From: Vombatus ursinus
Taxonomy: Eukaryota; Chordata; Mammalia; Diprotodontia; Vombatidae
Assembly (NCBI RefSeq): GCF_900497805.2
Contig: NW_020954588.1
Location: 8,122,665-8,186,664, forward strand
Length of the DNA: 64,000 nt
Direction: 5' to 3'
The notes under the pieces were generated by a model, which was given only the letters and a program-made list of their open reading frames with translations, did not search any database and was not told the DNA's origin. This document shows, piece after piece, positions 62,788 through 64,000 of the stretch. Position 1 is the stretch's first letter. Each line of letters starts with the position of its first letter. The translations under genes and the position numbers were made by a program.

Positions 62788-63040
62788 GGTAGCTAGGTGG
62801 TGCAGTGGATAGAGCTCTGGACCTAGAGTCAGGAAGACTTGAGTTCAAATTTGGCCTTAGACATTTATTACCAGCTATGTGACTCTGGGTAAGTCGCTTA
62901 ACCCTGTTTGCCTCAGTTTCCTCTTCTATAAAATGAGAAGGAAATGGCAAATTGCTCCTGTGTCTTTGCCAAGAAAATCCTAAATGGGGTCACTCATGCA
63001 CAAAGAGCATGAGTGAAACAACTAAACAAAAACAACCACA
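62788..63040 (+). mobile_element. MAR1-type tRNA/CORE-SINE inserted in L2, with target duplication
   Basis: 'ggtagctaggtggtgcagtg', 'gactctgggtaagtcgctta', 'gcctcagtttcctcttctat' and 'aaatggggtcactcatgcac'. The 12-mers cccagccccaag (62776-62787) and cccagcaccaag (63041-63052) flank it with one mismatch; both are the L2 sequence itself. Confidence 0.9.
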
Positions 63041-63100
63041 CCCAGCACCAAGCGTAGTACCTGGCACATAGTAGACAGATAAATATTTGTTGAATTAAAT
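63041..63100 (+). mobile_element. L2 LINE terminal tail after SINE insertion
   Basis: 'gtagtacctggcacatagta' and 'aaatatttgttgaattaaat' complete the L2 begun at 61090. Confidence 0.85.
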
Positions 63101-63624
63101 GTAAACTGAATTGGGGAGAATAGGAAATAGTGGGTCCCTAAGGATTCCTGCCAAAATTGAAATGAAAATGCTTTTGACCTAGAAATACAACTACAACCTT
63201 GCAAAATAAATGTTTTTCTCATTAGATTCAATTACATCCTTGGTTAGGGAGGGGGAAATCTCCAACTGGGGTGCCTTCTTGAAGCTTTACTTCCTCCTCT
63301 TCCTTTATCTCTCAGCTTGGGAAATACACATAGGAATAAAATTAAAGATGGTGTCAGGGGAAAAAATGTCAGTGATTTTTCTACTAGACTTGAAAAAGGG
63401 TAAGATTCAGCCTGGCTCGGGAGATGGAGATGGAGGTAGAAATGCTTTCCAGAGTCCAACTGCTGTGTTTCTATGAAAGACAACTGATTGGCATTCCAAA
63501 TTCTGCTTGTATCAAAACAAAGAAGGTACAACTGAGTGGAATGTCTCCCTCTGGGACAGTTTCCTACAAGAGAAACTTACAGACAGAAATCCCAACCAGC
63601 TCTAAAATGGAAGCCTCAAGCAGA
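63101..63624. other. Unique DNA
   Basis: No recognised feature. Confidence 0.4.
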
Positions 63625-63835
63625 ATCCTGTGTCATGATGGAAAGAACAACAGACAACAGTCAGGGTATCTGGATTCTACTTCTGCACCCATCATTAGTG
63701 AGATCCCAATTGGATCCTGTATGAGTCTTCTAACTTGTCTAAGCCTTGGTTTTCTCTCCTGTAAAGGGAAGAGTTTGGAAGGGGAGGAGTGATCTCTTAG
63801 GTTACTCTCAGCTTTAACATCCTATAAATCCCTTG
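63625..63835 (+). mobile_element. MIR (plus)
   Basis: 'gatggaaagaacaacagaca', 'ctaagccttggttttctctc' and 'ctttaacatcctataaatcc'. The 122-codon open frame at 63424-63792 runs through it and is not supported as a gene. Confidence 0.7.
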
Positions 63836-63936
63836 TAATATCCATTTGCTGGGAGTCTTCTCTCTCACCCATGTCATCATTTCATTTCCGCTCTCTTAAC
63901 CTACCTAAAGAAGCTGATGGAAAATCTAGTGAGAAT

Positions 63937-64000
63937 CATCCATCCATCAATCCATCCATCCATCCATCCATCCATCCATCCATCCATCCATCCATCCATC
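63937..64000. repeat. (CATC)n microsatellite at window end
   Basis: About 15 CATC units with one CAAT variant; the tract continues past the window edge, so its length is unknown. Confidence 0.95.

Noticed and set aside
62507-62812. 101-codon plus-strand open frame
   Set aside because: Runs through the L2 3' end and into a MAR1 SINE.
63424-63792. 122-codon plus-strand open frame
   Set aside because: More than half overlaps a MIR; no domain or splice context.
63937-64000. Telomere-like or centromeric satellite
   Set aside because: The unit is CATC, a common microsatellite, not TTAGGG.

Overview
The window reads as intergenic or intronic DNA of a marsupial (metatherian mammal). The evidence is the repeat mix. 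There are many tRNA-headed SINEs of MAR1 type (tRNA head, CORE middle, tail like RTE-associated SINEs) and two shorter SINEs of WSINE type. L1 3' ends encode an ORF2 C-terminus clearly related to but distinct from placental L1. RTE/BovB-clade fragments are present, over a dense background of old MIR, L2 and CR1/L3 copies. No placental SINEs (Alu, B1/B2, Bov-tA) were seen. The species cannot be fixed from the sequence. A 10-base N run at 21996-22005 marks an assembly gap. All family names rest on remembered consensus sequences, not on a search.

No complete gene is visible. The best coding candidate is one terminal exon on the minus strand (53439-53675): 78 codons in an acidic, proline-rich tail, a strong acceptor site at its upstream edge and a TGA stop. 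Its protein is not recognised. A minus-strand polyadenylation hexamer about 2 kb downstream (51462-51467) could belong to the same transcript. A second open region (4655-5158, followed by 5195-5458) is unrecognised and may be chance.

Layout. 1-6 kb: a hAT-type element, L2 and L1 3' ends, MIRs and an unrecognised open region. 5.8-8.1 kb: a pyrimidine microsatellite, then a CR1/L3 3' end split by a MIR and by an L1 with perfect target duplications. 9-14.7 kb: MER5-like and other hAT elements, MAR1 SINEs, MIRs and an L1 fragment. 15.0-15.9 kb: a segment bounded by 50-bp near-identical direct repeats. 16.9-17.7 kb: an L2 with a WSINE in its tail. 18-25 kb: mostly unique DNA plus MIRs and a (GAAA)n tract. 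26-31 kb: antisense L1, RTE and simple repeats. 31-40 kb: unique DNA, MIRs, a CR1/L3 reverse-transcriptase fragment and a longer RTE fragment. 40.4-43.6 kb: a long L1 ORF2 remnant split by an unidentified insert of about 1 kb. 44-50 kb: L2, MAR1, L1, WSINE, a MIR cluster and a palindromic MITE. 51-56 kb: repeat-poor DNA around the candidate exon. 57-64 kb: MIRs, CR1/L3, and an L2 of about 2 kb holding a MIR and a MAR1 SINE, ending in a (CATC)n tract.

The sequence shows a layered record of transposition: CR1/L3, L2 and MIR are oldest, hAT MITEs, RTE and old L1 fall between, and MAR1, WSINE and the 6.4-7.7 kb L1 are youngest by nesting and target-duplication quality. I found no convincing novel biological system. 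The candidate exon, the direct-repeat-bounded segment, the insert inside the L1 and the close inverted MIR pairs most deserve a second look.
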